From NCBI GenBank assembly GCA_001970855.1, contig LSSN01001241.1:1-22898 (forward strand): DNA of 22,898 nucleotides, in the 5' to 3' direction. Below the pieces are notes generated by a model that was given only the letters and a program-made list of their open reading frames with translations, was not told where the DNA came from and ran no database searches. Shown here piece by piece: positions 1 to 10,622 of the stretch; the first letter of the stretch is position 1; each line of letters begins with the position of its first letter. The stretch comes from Smittium culicis. Lineage: Eukaryota; Kickxellomycota; Harpellomycetes; Harpellales; Legeriomycetaceae. Both the position numbers and the translations under genes were made by a program.

Positions 1-31
1 TCTAAATTTATCTAATGAATTAAACTAGCTA

Positions 32-785
32 CAGAAAACTCTCTGAGTTGGCAACTCTCCTAGATAGCATATTTTTATAAATTTAGTTGATTAATTTTTT
101 TTCCTATCTTGCAGCTATCACCCTTCGCTTATTGTAAAATAGTTGGCTTTTAGGGAAATATTTGATAGTTTAAGCAAACATTATTGGTAAAAAATGGCTA
201 TTTGATACGAAAATTTTGTCCTGTAATTAAAGTGCTCTCCAAGGTGGCATTTTCTACTTTTGTTTCAAAATGGCAGCAAAATACGCCAAAAATAGCTTTC
301 ATTGATAGCGATAGAATTTTAATTAGCCTATCTTTTTTTTTTGTGTTTTTAATATTTTTAAAGGTTTAACCCTTTCATGGGCGGCGGACTATTTTTGATC
401 TTTCAAATTTAGCCTACTGTGATCAATAAAAAAACGATAATTCTGAGTCCATAAGAATTATTAGCATGCCGTTGAATAGTAACAAATTATAAAGCAGATT
501 TTAAACTTTAATAGAATAGACAAATCAACATTTTATAGATTTCGGCTGGAAAGGGATAAATGCGCATTTCTTGTATGCCAACTATTGGCTATTATTGTCA
601 AATAAACAGCTCTGTTGAAATATTTTAAAAAGATGAATTTTCAAGGGTGAAATTTTATTGGCAGGAAGGATTTGACCTACATGAAATAAAATTAAAACAT
701 TAACTCCGAGTTGGCAGATTACCAAGTTAATAAGTATTTGGCTTAAGAGCCAAATTTCTTTGTTGCCAATTCTGAGAGTTTACTG
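32..785. mobile_element. Pogo/Tigger-type non-autonomous DNA transposon (MITE-like), 754 bp
   Basis: The left end reads CAGAAAACTCTC...GAGTTGGCAAC (32-55). The reverse complement of the right end (762-785) matches it at 21 of 24 positions. Both ends are flanked directly by TA (30-31 and 786-787), the target duplication used by Tc1/mariner/pogo transposons, and CAG termini are usual for pogo/Tigger elements. No transposase frame lies inside; the longest plus-strand ORF (184-369) resembles nothing I know. A second terminus-like copy (702-716, AACTCCGAGTTGGCA) near the right end is inverted relative to the right terminus. A perfect 8-bp hairpin (ATTTGGCT/AGCCAAAT, 736-755) lies between them. The element would have been mobilised in trans by a pogo transposase. 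The superfamily call rests on termini and TA only. Confidence 0.62.
370..555. mobile_element. TTAA-type MITE, copy A (nested)
   Basis: The element starts CCCTTTCATGGGCGGC directly after TTAA (366-369). It ends GGCTGGAAAGGG directly before ATAA (556-559), a one-base decay of TTAA. CCCTTT ends plus a TTAA target are typical of piggyBac-superfamily elements. At 186 bp it is non-coding and non-autonomous. It sits wholly inside the pogo-type element at 32-785, so it inserted later. Related copies of almost the same length occur at 7342-7530 and 10623-10811, with a decayed one at 10852-11038. Confidence 0.5.
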
Positions 786-875
786 TATATCGTAACTATC
801 CATATGTGTTAGTTTGGACGATTGATAATAAAAAGAGTTCAAAGTTTGAAATAACAGATAAATAATTATTTTAAT

Positions 876-889
876 GGGGGGGGGGGGGG
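876..889 (+). repeat. Homopolymer run of 14 G
   Basis: Fourteen consecutive G stand out in very AT-rich spacer between the pogo-type element and the 3' end of the YPP1-like gene. A run of 11 C lies at 9470-9480. No other feature is visible in 788-993, and no clear AATAAA signal for the minus-strand gene could be identified there. Confidence 0.8.
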
Positions 890-993
890 ATCACCGTTGT
901 AATTTTAAAAATAGGCTATAATAGTTTATAGGCGTTAAAAAACAATAGGCATAACTAAACTATTTGAAAAATTAAATGGGAATATAATCCTAT

Positions 994-3900
994 CTATAAC
1001 ATTAAAACCGATTCAAATGGTTCTATGGGTTGAGTTTCCTCTAACTCCAAAGCAAATGATAGGAAGTGCCTAACTCTTTGCCACGATGTTGCTACATTAA
1101 CTTGACTAGGGTCGTATCTTTTTGAGTAGAAACCTTCATTTGTTGAATCATCAGGCGATACTTTTTCATTTTTAACTGCATTAGTAGAACCCTTACTGTC
1201 AAAGTTAAGGTATAAGTTATTTTTTTGGGAGAAAATATTTGGAAATTGTTTGTTATAAGCTTGATCAGAGTTTAAAGTGTTCGGCATCTCAGAAAGTATG
1301 CGTGCTTTTTCAATTGAGGATGAATTGATTTGTAAAGAATTAAACGATTCTTCCAAATCGTCGGAAAGTGATATTCTATCTTTGGAAGTAACATCAAGTC
1401 CGTTAACTAAGGAGTTAAAATTCGAAGCTTCTGTTTTTTTATAGTTCAAATTGGTATTTTCAGAATTCAAAGTGTCGTATTTATCAGTGATTGCGCCCAT
1501 CTAAATTAGTAAAATTAAATGATTTTAGTTTATACACATAATAAATTAAAGGTATTACAAATTTTTCTAAGGATAAAAATAAATATGTATGTATTATAAA
1601 ATATTATAACTTACTGCATCAGATGTGCTTGATAATTCAAAAAGAGCAACATTTAGCCCATTATCAAACCAAAATTCTTCAGTGCCTATATGTGACTGAG
1701 TTAAACTAGAATTATCTAAAGAAAATTCGTCTTGAGTCTTTGAATTAGGTTGAAGTTCATTTCTAAGGATCATTTTAGAGACATTTTTTTCTCTAGGACT
1801 TTTATTACTCTTTAACTCATTTATAGAGCTGCCTAAAAATGGTGGTAAGATCGGAGGAATACCTAAGCCTAAAGCCACTTTTTTCTCTAAAAGACCCAAA
1901 ATGAACCACGCTTCGGGGTTTGACCAACCTACGCCTTGTGTTATTTCGCTTGCTAACCCATAAGCCATTTCCCAATTCCCCAGTTTAAACTCAAGCTTAG
2001 TTAAAGAAATCATAACGTCTAAATTGTGGGGAGATAAAGATGCTGCTGCTCTTATCTCGCTTTCAGATATTTTGATCATTTCTTGCTTATAACTATTCCT
2101 TATTGCATTTTCAGAAAAAGCTTTATTATCAGAGAAATAACCAAAGCCGAAATTTTCCAAATCGTTCAAATAATCAGGCTCAAAAAGCTCGTAATAGTAA
2201 TCTTTATCTCTAATTCCTAGTTTTTCTGATGCATTTTCGCTATTTGGAATATTATAAGACTTATAAAATAGTGAGTCATTATAGCTATCTGAGCCAGTGT
2301 GTTCGTTATGTGAAAAAGTTTTATCAATGTTGAGAGCTTGTGCCATGAAAACTTCACTTCTAATTAACATTACTCGTGGATCTAAAGGGTTAGCCTTAGC
2401 TGCGTCAGAAAGAGATGTAATACTGTCTTCAAATTTTTCAAGTAGTAAAAAGCATTCGGAAGAAAACATCCAAAGCTGGCTTAAAAGTTTATTTGACAAT
2501 TCTTGACACCTTCTCATACGAGTAATTGTGGGTTTGAAATAAACAGTTGAATATGGTGAAGGTGCAAAAGCTGCATCTTGAGAAATAGAGGGGCTATTTG
2601 TACTGCTAACTTCATTTCTATGGACAGAAAGGTATCTATTATCACTGTTTGGAGAAGGTGTAGAAGTGACTATAGACTGAAACTTTCGAGATGGGTCATC
2701 TATTGGCGTGGCGCTAATTCTATTAGTTGAGTTAGCTTTTTGGTCAATTAACTTGCTATTCCTGTGGCTTTTGTATTCTTTTTGCATTCCTATAGAAAGC
2801 CTATGACCCTGCGATGCAAGTGCAATAGCGCTGGAGTTTAAATTAAAGGAATTTGATTTGATAATAGATTCGGGGTTTTCCTTGTTTGAATTACTAATCG
2901 AGTTAAAGTAATTAACAGAGAAAGATGCTGGCTTATCCGAGTTTTCGGATAACACTCTTTTTATTACCTCAGAGCCTTCAATGGGTGATTTTTGATTTTT
3001 ATTTTTGGATCCATCAGCTACGTTTGTCACCCTGCTTTCAAACATTTTAGAGCTTGTTTCGCTTAATGGAGATTCACTGAAGTTAGGCTGACTTAAGCTA
3101 TCACCTGCAGTGGGTTTATCAGACTTTGATTTTATATTTTTTACATCATTGATGGCATTATTGATCATAGTTTTTGGTTTTGCTATATTTATTTTGATTA
3201 AATTTTTGGATTTTTTAGAATCTTTTGATTTTGATAGGTTATAGTCATTTTGAGCAGTATGATCCAGGTCAGAAATAGAACCAGAGGACCCTTCGGTTAG
3301 ATATTCTTGACTGCTTTCGTCAGAGGATGAGCTATCATTGCTGTTTTTGTCGCTTGAAGCTGAATTCCAAGGCATAGCAATGTTCGAGTTCCCTGATGGT
3401 TTTTTTTGAGAGTTATCCAAATTATCACAGTTTTGGTTTTGGAAGGCATCTTCTCTTACAGACTTTTTCATATTTTTAGATCCAAAAGATTTTTTAACGC
3501 TATTTTTTAATTTACCAGCAAATCTTTTTTTTCGACTCATTTTTTCGACAGTATTGGTAAGATAGGGATTTTGGCTCGAATCTATATTGCCATTTTCGTC
3601 GCTTAAATTCTCGATACTGATTACATAATCAGATTGACTTTTTATGGCTGGAACTTTATCAGTATAATTGTGAGTTTGTTTCCACTTCATAACAGGTGCA
3701 CGAACAGATAGCATACTTTTTGCTAACGATTTTGCAAGGGTTTTTGGTTGCATCAGACCAGTCAAGTTATTTAAGTTGGACATTCTACTAGCACTCAAAA
3801 CGGACATTGCGCCAGTAGCTTGAAAATTTTTTGAGATTTGGAGGTTTTTTTCACTTCCACCGCCATTTCCGTATTTAAAACTTCTACTTGATCGATTTGG

Positions 3901-6488
3901 CAAAAGAGCTTGCTCATTCAGGGCTAATAAAGACTTTGAGGCGTCATGTAAGTCTACAGGTAAGGCTTGAATAGGCCCACATATTCTACTGTACAGCTGA
4001 AAAAGAAGTGGCATGTAGTTTAAAGTTGATTCAGGGCCTTCTAATTCTCGCTGAAGAACAAAATGCAGTAAACGTAATTTTATATACGCTATTCCTTCTT
4101 CAGAGCTTGCACCTAAATTAGAGTCATCATCCAATTCTACAGGAGCCATCGGGGCAAGGCTGGACATAGTTTTGCCGATCCCAGAAGTTGATTCAGGTTT
4201 TAAATCAGTATCGGGTTGTGGGTTTCCGATGATGTCTTGTTCAACTCTCCACCACCATTCATTTTGGCGTAACCCAATCTCGCACACTTTTAAAGCAGCA
4301 GAGATTCTACTGTTTCTGCTTAAATCAGGATTAGAAGAATCTGAAGCTCCGCTTTGGCTTACTTTATTACGAGAAGAGGCAGTAGAGACTAATAAAGCAA
4401 GAAGATGCCATGCACGAGTGTTTTTTGAATCTAAGCCTAATGATTCTTTTACCTGAACTAAAGATTCTTGGATATTGCGTCCGCCGATAGCATTCTGCAA
4501 GCTCAAATTGAACCATGCCTCAGCGGAAATTTTTTTAATTTTATTATATATTTTTGAGCCAATTTTAAAGGAATTAAGGCTATGGTTACACATTTCAATT
4601 GCACGAGTAAAGCTATTTATAGCAATATCATGAGATTTACACCTTTTTTCCGAAGAAATATCGCTTCTAGAATACATTCCATAAACCATACCTTTAGAAA
4701 TTTCAGAACGCGCAAATATATATTTATGACTGATTTCTTCTACAGAACCTATACAGATAGAATTTGGGGGAGAATCTCTGATTTCAGATATCAGTGTGTA
4801 TATACTTAGGGCTTCTTTTGGTTTATTTAAAAACGAGGTGATCAAGTTCATGCTCGAGGATAAAGTTTCGACCATGTCTGGTATAGATTCATTCTCACAA
4901 TAATAATATACGTTTTTATACTCTTCGGAGAGAGCGTTTTTTTCATCACCAACACGATCAATCATGGCTGAAAAATCTTTTTTTCTATTATCAAGGATTC
5001 TTCTGGAGTATTCAATATACGTTCGAGATGCAAGGTAAGCTTCGTGATAATCTCCAAAACGAATTAGAGTATTGACAATATTTCGCATAACAGTTGGGGA
5101 ATTAAAGGTTAATTTCACGCATTCATAGAGAATTCTTAATAACTGTACCAAATCAGCTAATGAATTAGAACGAGAAATTTTCCAGTCAGTGATTAATTGT
5201 TCTGATTCCTCGACAGCATCCATGTTCTGCTCGTGAGCAGAAGGGAAACCAGTAGAGGCTTTGATCAGGTCTATATATTTATTGTGAAGATCCAGGATAT
5301 AAGTTCTGAATGATTTTCGCTTTGATTTTTCGAGACTATGAAAATAATTTTGGTTTAAAAATTAGTTGGTAATTTAGGAAAGAAAAAAAGTGATACAGAA
5401 TAAAGTATGATAAATTAGTGTGAAAGAGATGAGTAAATTACCCTAAATTTTCCTGGTAATTTTCAAATAAGTCATTTTTGTATAACTCGGAGGAAATAAT
5501 GATAATAAGCTTAGTCATTATAGAACGGCGATATAATCTAAAAGAAGATGGATTTGATAGTTCAAGATTGTTGATATAATCGAAACATCTTGATAAACCA
5601 TTTTCTTTTAGTACAGATACGGCTACTAATCCTCTTCTATATAATATTTCCTCAGGCCAATTGATGATTTCTTCGGATTTTTTTGAGAAATTGTTTGACA
5701 CAACTAATAAAGCTAAAGGTCCTAATTGTTCTTTGTATATAGAAATTGCAGAATCGTATAAATCTAAGGCCTGTACAAGTAGGCCTTGTTTTTCTAGAAT
5801 CATGCCTTTAATGGCAAACGTGGATATGAATAATCTAAGCGAGTAGTTTGCACCCAAAGGTGATTTTGTAAATGTGTTTGGAATTCTGTTGAGGACTATT
5901 TCGCACTTTTCAATGTCATCAGAAAAGTAATAAACTTTTGCTAGGATTGTGTCAAGCTGCCAAGATTCTTCTTTTGAAGGATTTTTGGCTACTATCCTGA
6001 CAAGGGAATCTTCGATTTTATTTAATTCAGTATTTCCGAGAAGCTTCTCAGAAAAAGAAATCCACATTTTCTTTCCTTGGGAATTGTGTTGAAGATTAAA
6101 CTTTTCATAACAAATTCTACCAGAGGAAGAATCGCTAGAGTAAATCTTTCCATCGTTTCGCCAATGCTTAATGGGATCTGTCTTGGCTTTAGACAAAAAA
6201 ATTTCTAACTCTGCCTCGGCGTTTAATATTTGTTCAAAACTAGAGTCTAAAATTTAAATATAAAACATTAATAGAAATATATGGATAATGATTTTAGGAT
6301 AAGATTGAACATAAGCAATTAATTATACTTTTGAGCATAAAAATTATTCAGAATTTAAAAAAGGTGTTATTACTATCTTTTCCAACTTCCTTGCTGTATT
6401 TTTTTCCTAATTTACTAATTGCGTCCCATTGTGATACGCATCTAGCAGTATCGATCTTGTTCAAAATAGATTCTACTCGTGAATTCAT
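994..6488 (-). CDS. YPP1: YPP1/TTC7-like TPR protein (PI4-kinase plasma-membrane complex), 4 exons
   Basis: Exons on the minus strand are 6488-6374, 6246-5442, 5335-1615 and 1500-994; they join in phases 1, 2 and 0 into 1715 residues. The start MNSRVESILNKID is followed by a helical N-terminus (QILNAEAELEIFL, QGLLVQALDLYDSAI) like that of the Ypp1/TTC7 family. A TPR-like segment spans about 576-624 with AEAWFNLSLQ and AWHLLALL; the latter is a strong family signature. Further TPR repeats lie at about 1245-1310 (SECFLLLEKFEDSI) and 1397-1460 (NPEAWFILGLLEKK). The C-terminus FALELEETQPIEPF resembles the conserved TTC7 end. Family knowledge: Ypp1/TTC7 links the membrane anchor Efr3 to Stt4/PI4KA for PI4P synthesis at the plasma membrane. 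Residues about 780-1240 are a Ser/Asn/Lys-rich, probably disordered insert, which makes this protein much longer than yeast Ypp1 (about 800 residues). Confidence 0.88.
1501..1614 (-). other. Intron 3 of the YPP1-like gene (114 nt)
   Basis: The donor is GTAAGT (1614-1609) after ...SSTSDA. The acceptor is CTAATTTAG, ending at 1501. An earlier candidate acceptor, TATCCTTAG, would lead to a stop after three codons. Splicing is in phase 0 and joins the long exon to the C-terminal exon MGAITDKYD. Confidence 0.85.
5336..5441 (-). other. Intron 2 of the YPP1-like gene (106 nt)
   Basis: The donor is GTAATT (from 5441) and the acceptor TTTTCATAG (ending at 5336). An ACTAAT branch-point-like motif lies about 30 nt before the acceptor. 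Exon 2 ends in phase 2 (GG) and exon 3 starts with T, rebuilding a glycine codon and keeping the frame open through ENLGLEKSKRK. Confidence 0.85.
6247..6373 (-). other. Intron 1 of the YPP1-like gene (127 nt)
   Basis: The donor is GTAATA (from 6373) after GATA, and the acceptor is AAATTTTAG (ending at 6247). A CTATTAAT branch-like motif lies upstream of the acceptor. The phase 1 join gives an asparagine codon and the peptide KDNSSFEQILNAEAELE, which fits the family's N-terminal helix. Confidence 0.8.
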
Positions 6489-6489
6489 A

Positions 6490-6828
6490 TTAATACACGT
6501 ATAATTTACTAGGTAAAAATGCAGTAATAAGAAAGGTCCCGTAAGCTAATGAAAGGAAGATAAAAGAACTTTTAGATTTTCTAGCCAAGAGATATTTAAA
6601 ATCTTTAAAAAATAAATGGTTTTGAAACACGAGATAAGCACACAAATGGTTAGAAATAGCAATTTGGCCAGAATAAAAGCTTGTGCACAAATGTTTTTTC
6701 TGCCTAATCTTTTAGGCCAACAACTCTGATAGCTTATAGCAAACAAAAGCTTTGAGTTTCTGCAACAAATGCCATGCGACCAATGATTCCAGTGCAGCAG
6801 CAAACCCAATAAACCAATAGCGACTCAT
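6490..6828 (-). pseudogene. Interrupted ORF with two hydrophobic segments, upstream of YPP1-like gene
   Basis: An ATG at 6828 opens a frame beginning MSRYWFIGFAAALESLVAWH, hydrophobic and membrane-segment-like. It is stopped by TAA at 6714-6712. The same frame continues open to a TAA at 6492-6490 and contains a second hydrophobic segment (SSFIFLSLAYGTFLITAFL). This final stop lies one base before the YPP1-like ATG (6488). A 45-nt phase-0 intron (GTTTGC...GGCAG) could remove the internal stop, but it is short and has a weak donor. It could be a small two-pass membrane protein gene, its pseudogene, or chance ORFs in the YPP1 5' leader. I do not recognise the protein. Confidence 0.25.
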
Positions 6829-7081
6829 TATTTTTTTCTGATTTTAATTCGCATTCCTCGCAAGGGTATTTATTAAGCAATTCCTAATGACGGAAACAAT
6901 TTATGGTCTATCGAATTGATATGGGGGATTCGGTACATAGGGATCACTCAGCTGTAGTTTAGAGCTATTGGATTGAATATTCATCTATTGTTAATATCAG
7001 CGGTTGAGCTGAAAACGCATATCAATTTTTCTTAATAAATTCTATTTGAAAGTTTATTTGCCAAAATTGCATCGATTTTAC

Positions 7082-7167
7082 TCATTGGCTATCTACTTTT
7101 CATGCGATTTTATACATTGTAACACTTTACACTATAAAATGGCACCTTCATAAAGTATCTCCCATGT
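7082..7167 (+). repeat. Dispersed TATA-containing repeat, copy 1
   Basis: The stretch TCATTGGCTAT...TATACATTGTAACACTTT leads into TATAAAATGGCACCTTCA and TAAAGTATCTCCCAT (7133-7167). The second half matches 13153-13187 at 29 of 35 positions. The first half resembles 12436-12495 (ATTCATTGGCTAT...TATACACTGTAACTCTTT). This looks like a fragment of an old transposon terminus or promoter. The TATAAAA could be a TATA box, but no ORF follows closely. Confidence 0.5.
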
Positions 7168-7341
7168 TCTTAACCATTTCAGGGTAAGTTGACTTTTTAT
7201 AAACTACCAAAATAAGCCGAAATAACATCATATGGATAAATTAATATCTAACTGCAATTAATTATTGGATTAAATAAATGATTGTCCAATAATATATTGT
7301 TCTTGAATGATTTAGTCATTTATCATTTTAACCTTGTTTAA

Positions 7342-7530
7342 CCCTTTCCCAGGAGATATACTGGTTTTGATAATTCTATTAAACCCAAATGTACTAAATA
7401 AAAGTAGTTTGATTCTGTGACTGTGATAATTATTGGTATATTTTATAATACCAAAAAATAATAAACCTACTTATAAACCACTGGCGAATCAATAAAATTG
7501 TTTCTTAAAGAATGTCGGGCTAGAAAAATC
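7342..7530. mobile_element. TTAA-type MITE, copy C (decayed right end)
   Basis: TTAA (7338-7341) is followed by CCCTTTCCCAGGAG. The right end (CTTAAAGAATGTCGGGCTAG, then AAAAATC) aligns with the right end of copy B (CTAAAGAGTTTAGGGCGG, then AAAAGGG). That places its border at 7530 and gives 189 bp, the same length as copy B. The right target site has decayed to TTGT. The element is non-coding. Confidence 0.45.
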
Positions 7531-7544
7531 TTGTATTTTTTTAG

Positions 7545-7652
7545 TCTCAGAAAGTTTATTAAATATAATTTAAAAATATTTAAAAAATAAAATTCAATCG
7601 ACCCCCCTCCGCCGCCCAAGCAGCTCCATACCCACTGGACATTTACTCAAAG
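7545..7652 (-). repeat. Dispersed 'tail' repeat with G-rich core, copy 1
   Basis: Read on the minus strand, it has a conserved core ATGTCCAGTGGGTATGGAGC followed by TGCT...GCGGCGGAGGGGGG. After this come an AT-rich stretch and TTAATAAACTTTCTGAGA at the end, which includes a canonical AATAAA (7560-7555). Copies in the same orientation lie at 14668-14818 and 20684-20833. The conserved 5' border, AT-rich 3' part and AATAAA suggest the 3' end of a retro-element or of a small polyadenylated transcript. I do not recognise the family. Confidence 0.6.
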
Positions 7653-10422
7653 TAGCTAGAAAGAATTAGTACAGGAAAACTAACCCCAGAATGAAATGTA
7701 TAACCAGTTCTAAAACTTTATTTTTTGAAGATTGGATTTTTTTTATGAATTAATAAATTGGTGGTTTATAGCTATTTTTCCATTTAGTTTTAAAAAATAT
7801 CTCACAATAAATTAATAGTATTATGAATTAAATTATATATATCCAATTAATTAGTATAGCTTATATAAACTAGCATTAGTATAAATGTGTAAAGTAATAA
7901 AATATGATTTTTTTGAAATTATTTTTAAATATTTTTATAATTAGTTACTATTTTTATATAAATAAATATTTAATAAATGAAAAAAATCATACATGAATTC
8001 AAAAAAAAATTTTAAGGAAACTTATGTAATCTGATTTAGTTTTCTAGTTTTCTGAATTTTTAAAATATGGATTTTTTGAGTTTATTTTTTTGAATTTAAT
8101 TTTTTTCAATATTTTTTTTTCAAAAATTCAAAAAGTTAAACATTAAGTAAATTTTATAAATTTAAAAATTTAGCAAATAGATAATTTTTTATTATATATT
8201 TTCCCTTCAAATTAACCTAAAATAAACATTAAATCTATTAATAGAATTACACTACTTTTTATATTTTATGCATTACACTTGGTATTTTATCCTATTGACA
8301 TAAAATTTCTATTATTATTTATTATAAAAATGTTATTTTAATTAATAAAAAAGAATTATTAGTAAAATCATTGTTTATATTTAGCCTAAACTATTTATTT
8401 AATGCAAATCGACTAAAAATTAAAATAACTATAGTATAAATAATGCGTTATAATAGACGAAAAATTTCAAATTTTAATTTAGCTAATAAATTTTATTTGG
8501 AAATATAATAATTATAACACTTTAATTTTCTTTAAAAATTAGCTTATTTTTTAGGATAGATCGATTTAAATCAGGAATTAATTTAAAAACAACAAACACA
8601 AATAACATGAAAGTGTGTCATTAATTATTTATTAAAGGATGCAAAATTGATTTATTCTAAAATATTAAAATTCTCATAATTTATGCGATGATTCAATATT
8701 TTTTTGTAAGAAAATAAAAAATATCTTTTTATAAATAAAATTTCACAAGTATAAAAAACAGAAAACTAAAAAAACTTGACCCTTTTTTTTAAGCTATATT
8801 TTTGTGGCGTAAATTCCACGGCTCGAAATTTTAATGACTAAATTGAAAATCATTAAATTTTTTGTAAACGTAAAATTATAATTGAAAATGTATTCAAATT
8901 TATATGAAACATACACTGCTAGTCGCCAAAATATTAGTATTCTTTTAATTTTTTTTTATTAACTGTATTTAAAGATAATTAAAACCATTGAATTTGAATT
9001 ACTTCCTGACATAAATAATCAATTTATTTTTTACGAAAAATTATTAAATGCTTTTTTTCAAGATATTAAATTAAAAATATTGCTAAAAGCACAGTCATAA
9101 ATTATTACAAAAATAATAATTTTCAAGGAGTTAATTAAACTTTATTTTAATGAGATTATAAAGGATGGGAATTTTATTTTTGATAAACTTTATATTTCCT
9201 TTTATATATAACATCCTATTCTTAGAATGTATAACTAAAAAAAAAAATTAAAAAATTGATTTCATTTCTAATTAATACATAAACTAATATTTAACTTGGC
9301 AAAATTTATTGCAAATACAAAACCAAAAAATGATGGTTTATTTTTTTTCTCTTGATTTAATATAAATCCGATTTCTTGCAGTAATTTTTATTAACGCGAA
9401 AATTATGAAATTTTATAAGCTTTGTATAAAAATATTTTTAACTTATTTTTTTGTAAATAATGCTTTATTCCCCCCCCCCCATACTTCTTATGATTTATTT
9501 CTATACTATTCTAACTGCGAAAAAACTCATCTGCATACTATTTGTGAAACACATGTTGAAGTGATGATAAAGACGTTATTTCCCCTTATCATTCAGACTT
9601 TTATTCTTCAGAATAAATTCATTTAAAGATATTAAATCAGATTTGTGTACCTATAAAAAATACCAGTAATTTTAATTTAAAATTATAAAACTACAAAGAA
9701 ATTTTAAAAAAAATTTGAAATCAGTTACATAATAACATAGCATAGACTAGAAATAAAATTTATTTAAATATAATCATTAATATTTAGCCACAATTTGTAT
9801 AATATATACAAGCCACCATTTGTTATACCAATATGAAATTAGAAAGGGCACAAGTTGGATTTTTTTGCGAGTGTACTAAAAACATCAAATCAAAAAAGAA
9901 AAGAAAAAGTATTAATAATCCAAGCTTCAATTTAATTGTTTAAAAGATACAACCAAAATCTAGCCTAGTCAAACAGCAAAAGTAAATATAAAAAATAAAA
10001 TAAAAAATATCACAGGTGGGTTTTCCATATAAATCACAACACAGAAAATGCCTTTCTAAAGTTTTTGGATTTTTTTAGAAAGTTGATAATAGTAAAATTT
10101 AAGAATATTAAAAATAAACCTTAAAATCCTAATAAAATTAACAAAATAAAAGGAAAATAATTAAATAAAATCTCTTTTTTTTATTTTATCTTTTTAAAAT
10201 TCTAAAATTAAGCTTCCTTAATCTGATTACTGCAAAAAATTTTAAATTAATAATTTACTTTATAAAAAAAAAAGCAGAATAAAAAAATAAAAAAAAATTT
10301 AAAACTATAATTTTAAATAAATTTTCAAATTTTAATTAGTATTAATTTTATTTACAATTAACATATAAAAAACCATATTAAATAAAATTAAAACTAAATA
10401 ATTAAACCTTATCAAATAAAAG
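7653..10422. other. AT-rich intergenic spacer, no gene seen
   Basis: This spacer is almost wholly A/T with short homopolymers, and I find no coding gene, RNA gene or clear transposon end in it. Segment 9405-9626 carries a plus-strand ORF of 73 codons that runs through an 11-C homopolymer (9470-9480), which argues against a real protein. The bases after the C run (about 9481-9620) are less AT-rich than their surroundings and may be a fragment of older sequence. Confidence 0.6.
9470..9480 (+). repeat. Homopolymer run of 11 C
   Basis: Eleven consecutive C sit in AT-rich spacer. Read on the opposite strand it follows TAT and is followed by AATAAAG. Like the G run at 876-889, it is isolated from any gene. 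Confidence 0.8.
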
Positions 10423-10620
10423 ATGACCAAACTATATACTGAAAACGATATTAAGAAAACTAATTCCACTTCTGCTACTGAATTTGATTCTCATAATGAA
10501 AAGCCCATTGCTAGAACTGGGAAGTATGATACACATCAACACATATATTTGACTCTCATTGATTACTTAACTTCTGCAATATCTGTACTTTTTTTACCTA
10601 AAATGTATTATTTGAATTAA
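10423..10620 (+). CDS. Small hypothetical ORF, possibly a truncated gene fragment
   Basis: The 65-codon ORF begins MTKLYTENDIKK. It has a more balanced base composition than its flanks: a polar first half (Asn/Ser/Thr/Glu) and a hydrophobic end (YLTLIDYLTSAISVLFL). Its stop (10618-10620) lies two bases before the CCCTTTCG end of the TTAA-type MITE copy B. A longer frame could therefore have been cut off by that insertion. I do not recognise the protein; chance remains possible. Confidence 0.25.
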   Translation: MTKLYTENDIKKTNSTSATEFDSHNEKPIARTGKYDTHQHIYLTLIDYLTSAISVLFLPKMYYLN

Positions 10621-10622
10621 AA

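Noticed and set aside
184..369. 61-codon plus-strand ORF inside the pogo-type element
   Set aside because: No protein motif; it runs into the TTAA border of the nested element and ends in a T-run-encoded Phe/Leu tail.
2297..4809. Plus-strand ORFs (2297-2506, 4172-4456, 4582-4809) inside the YPP1-like gene
   Set aside because: They lie opposite a long, family-matching exon and have no recognisable content; they are antisense shadows.
5661..5846. Plus-strand ORF opposite exon 2 of the YPP1-like gene
   Set aside because: Antisense shadow of a spliced, conserved exon.
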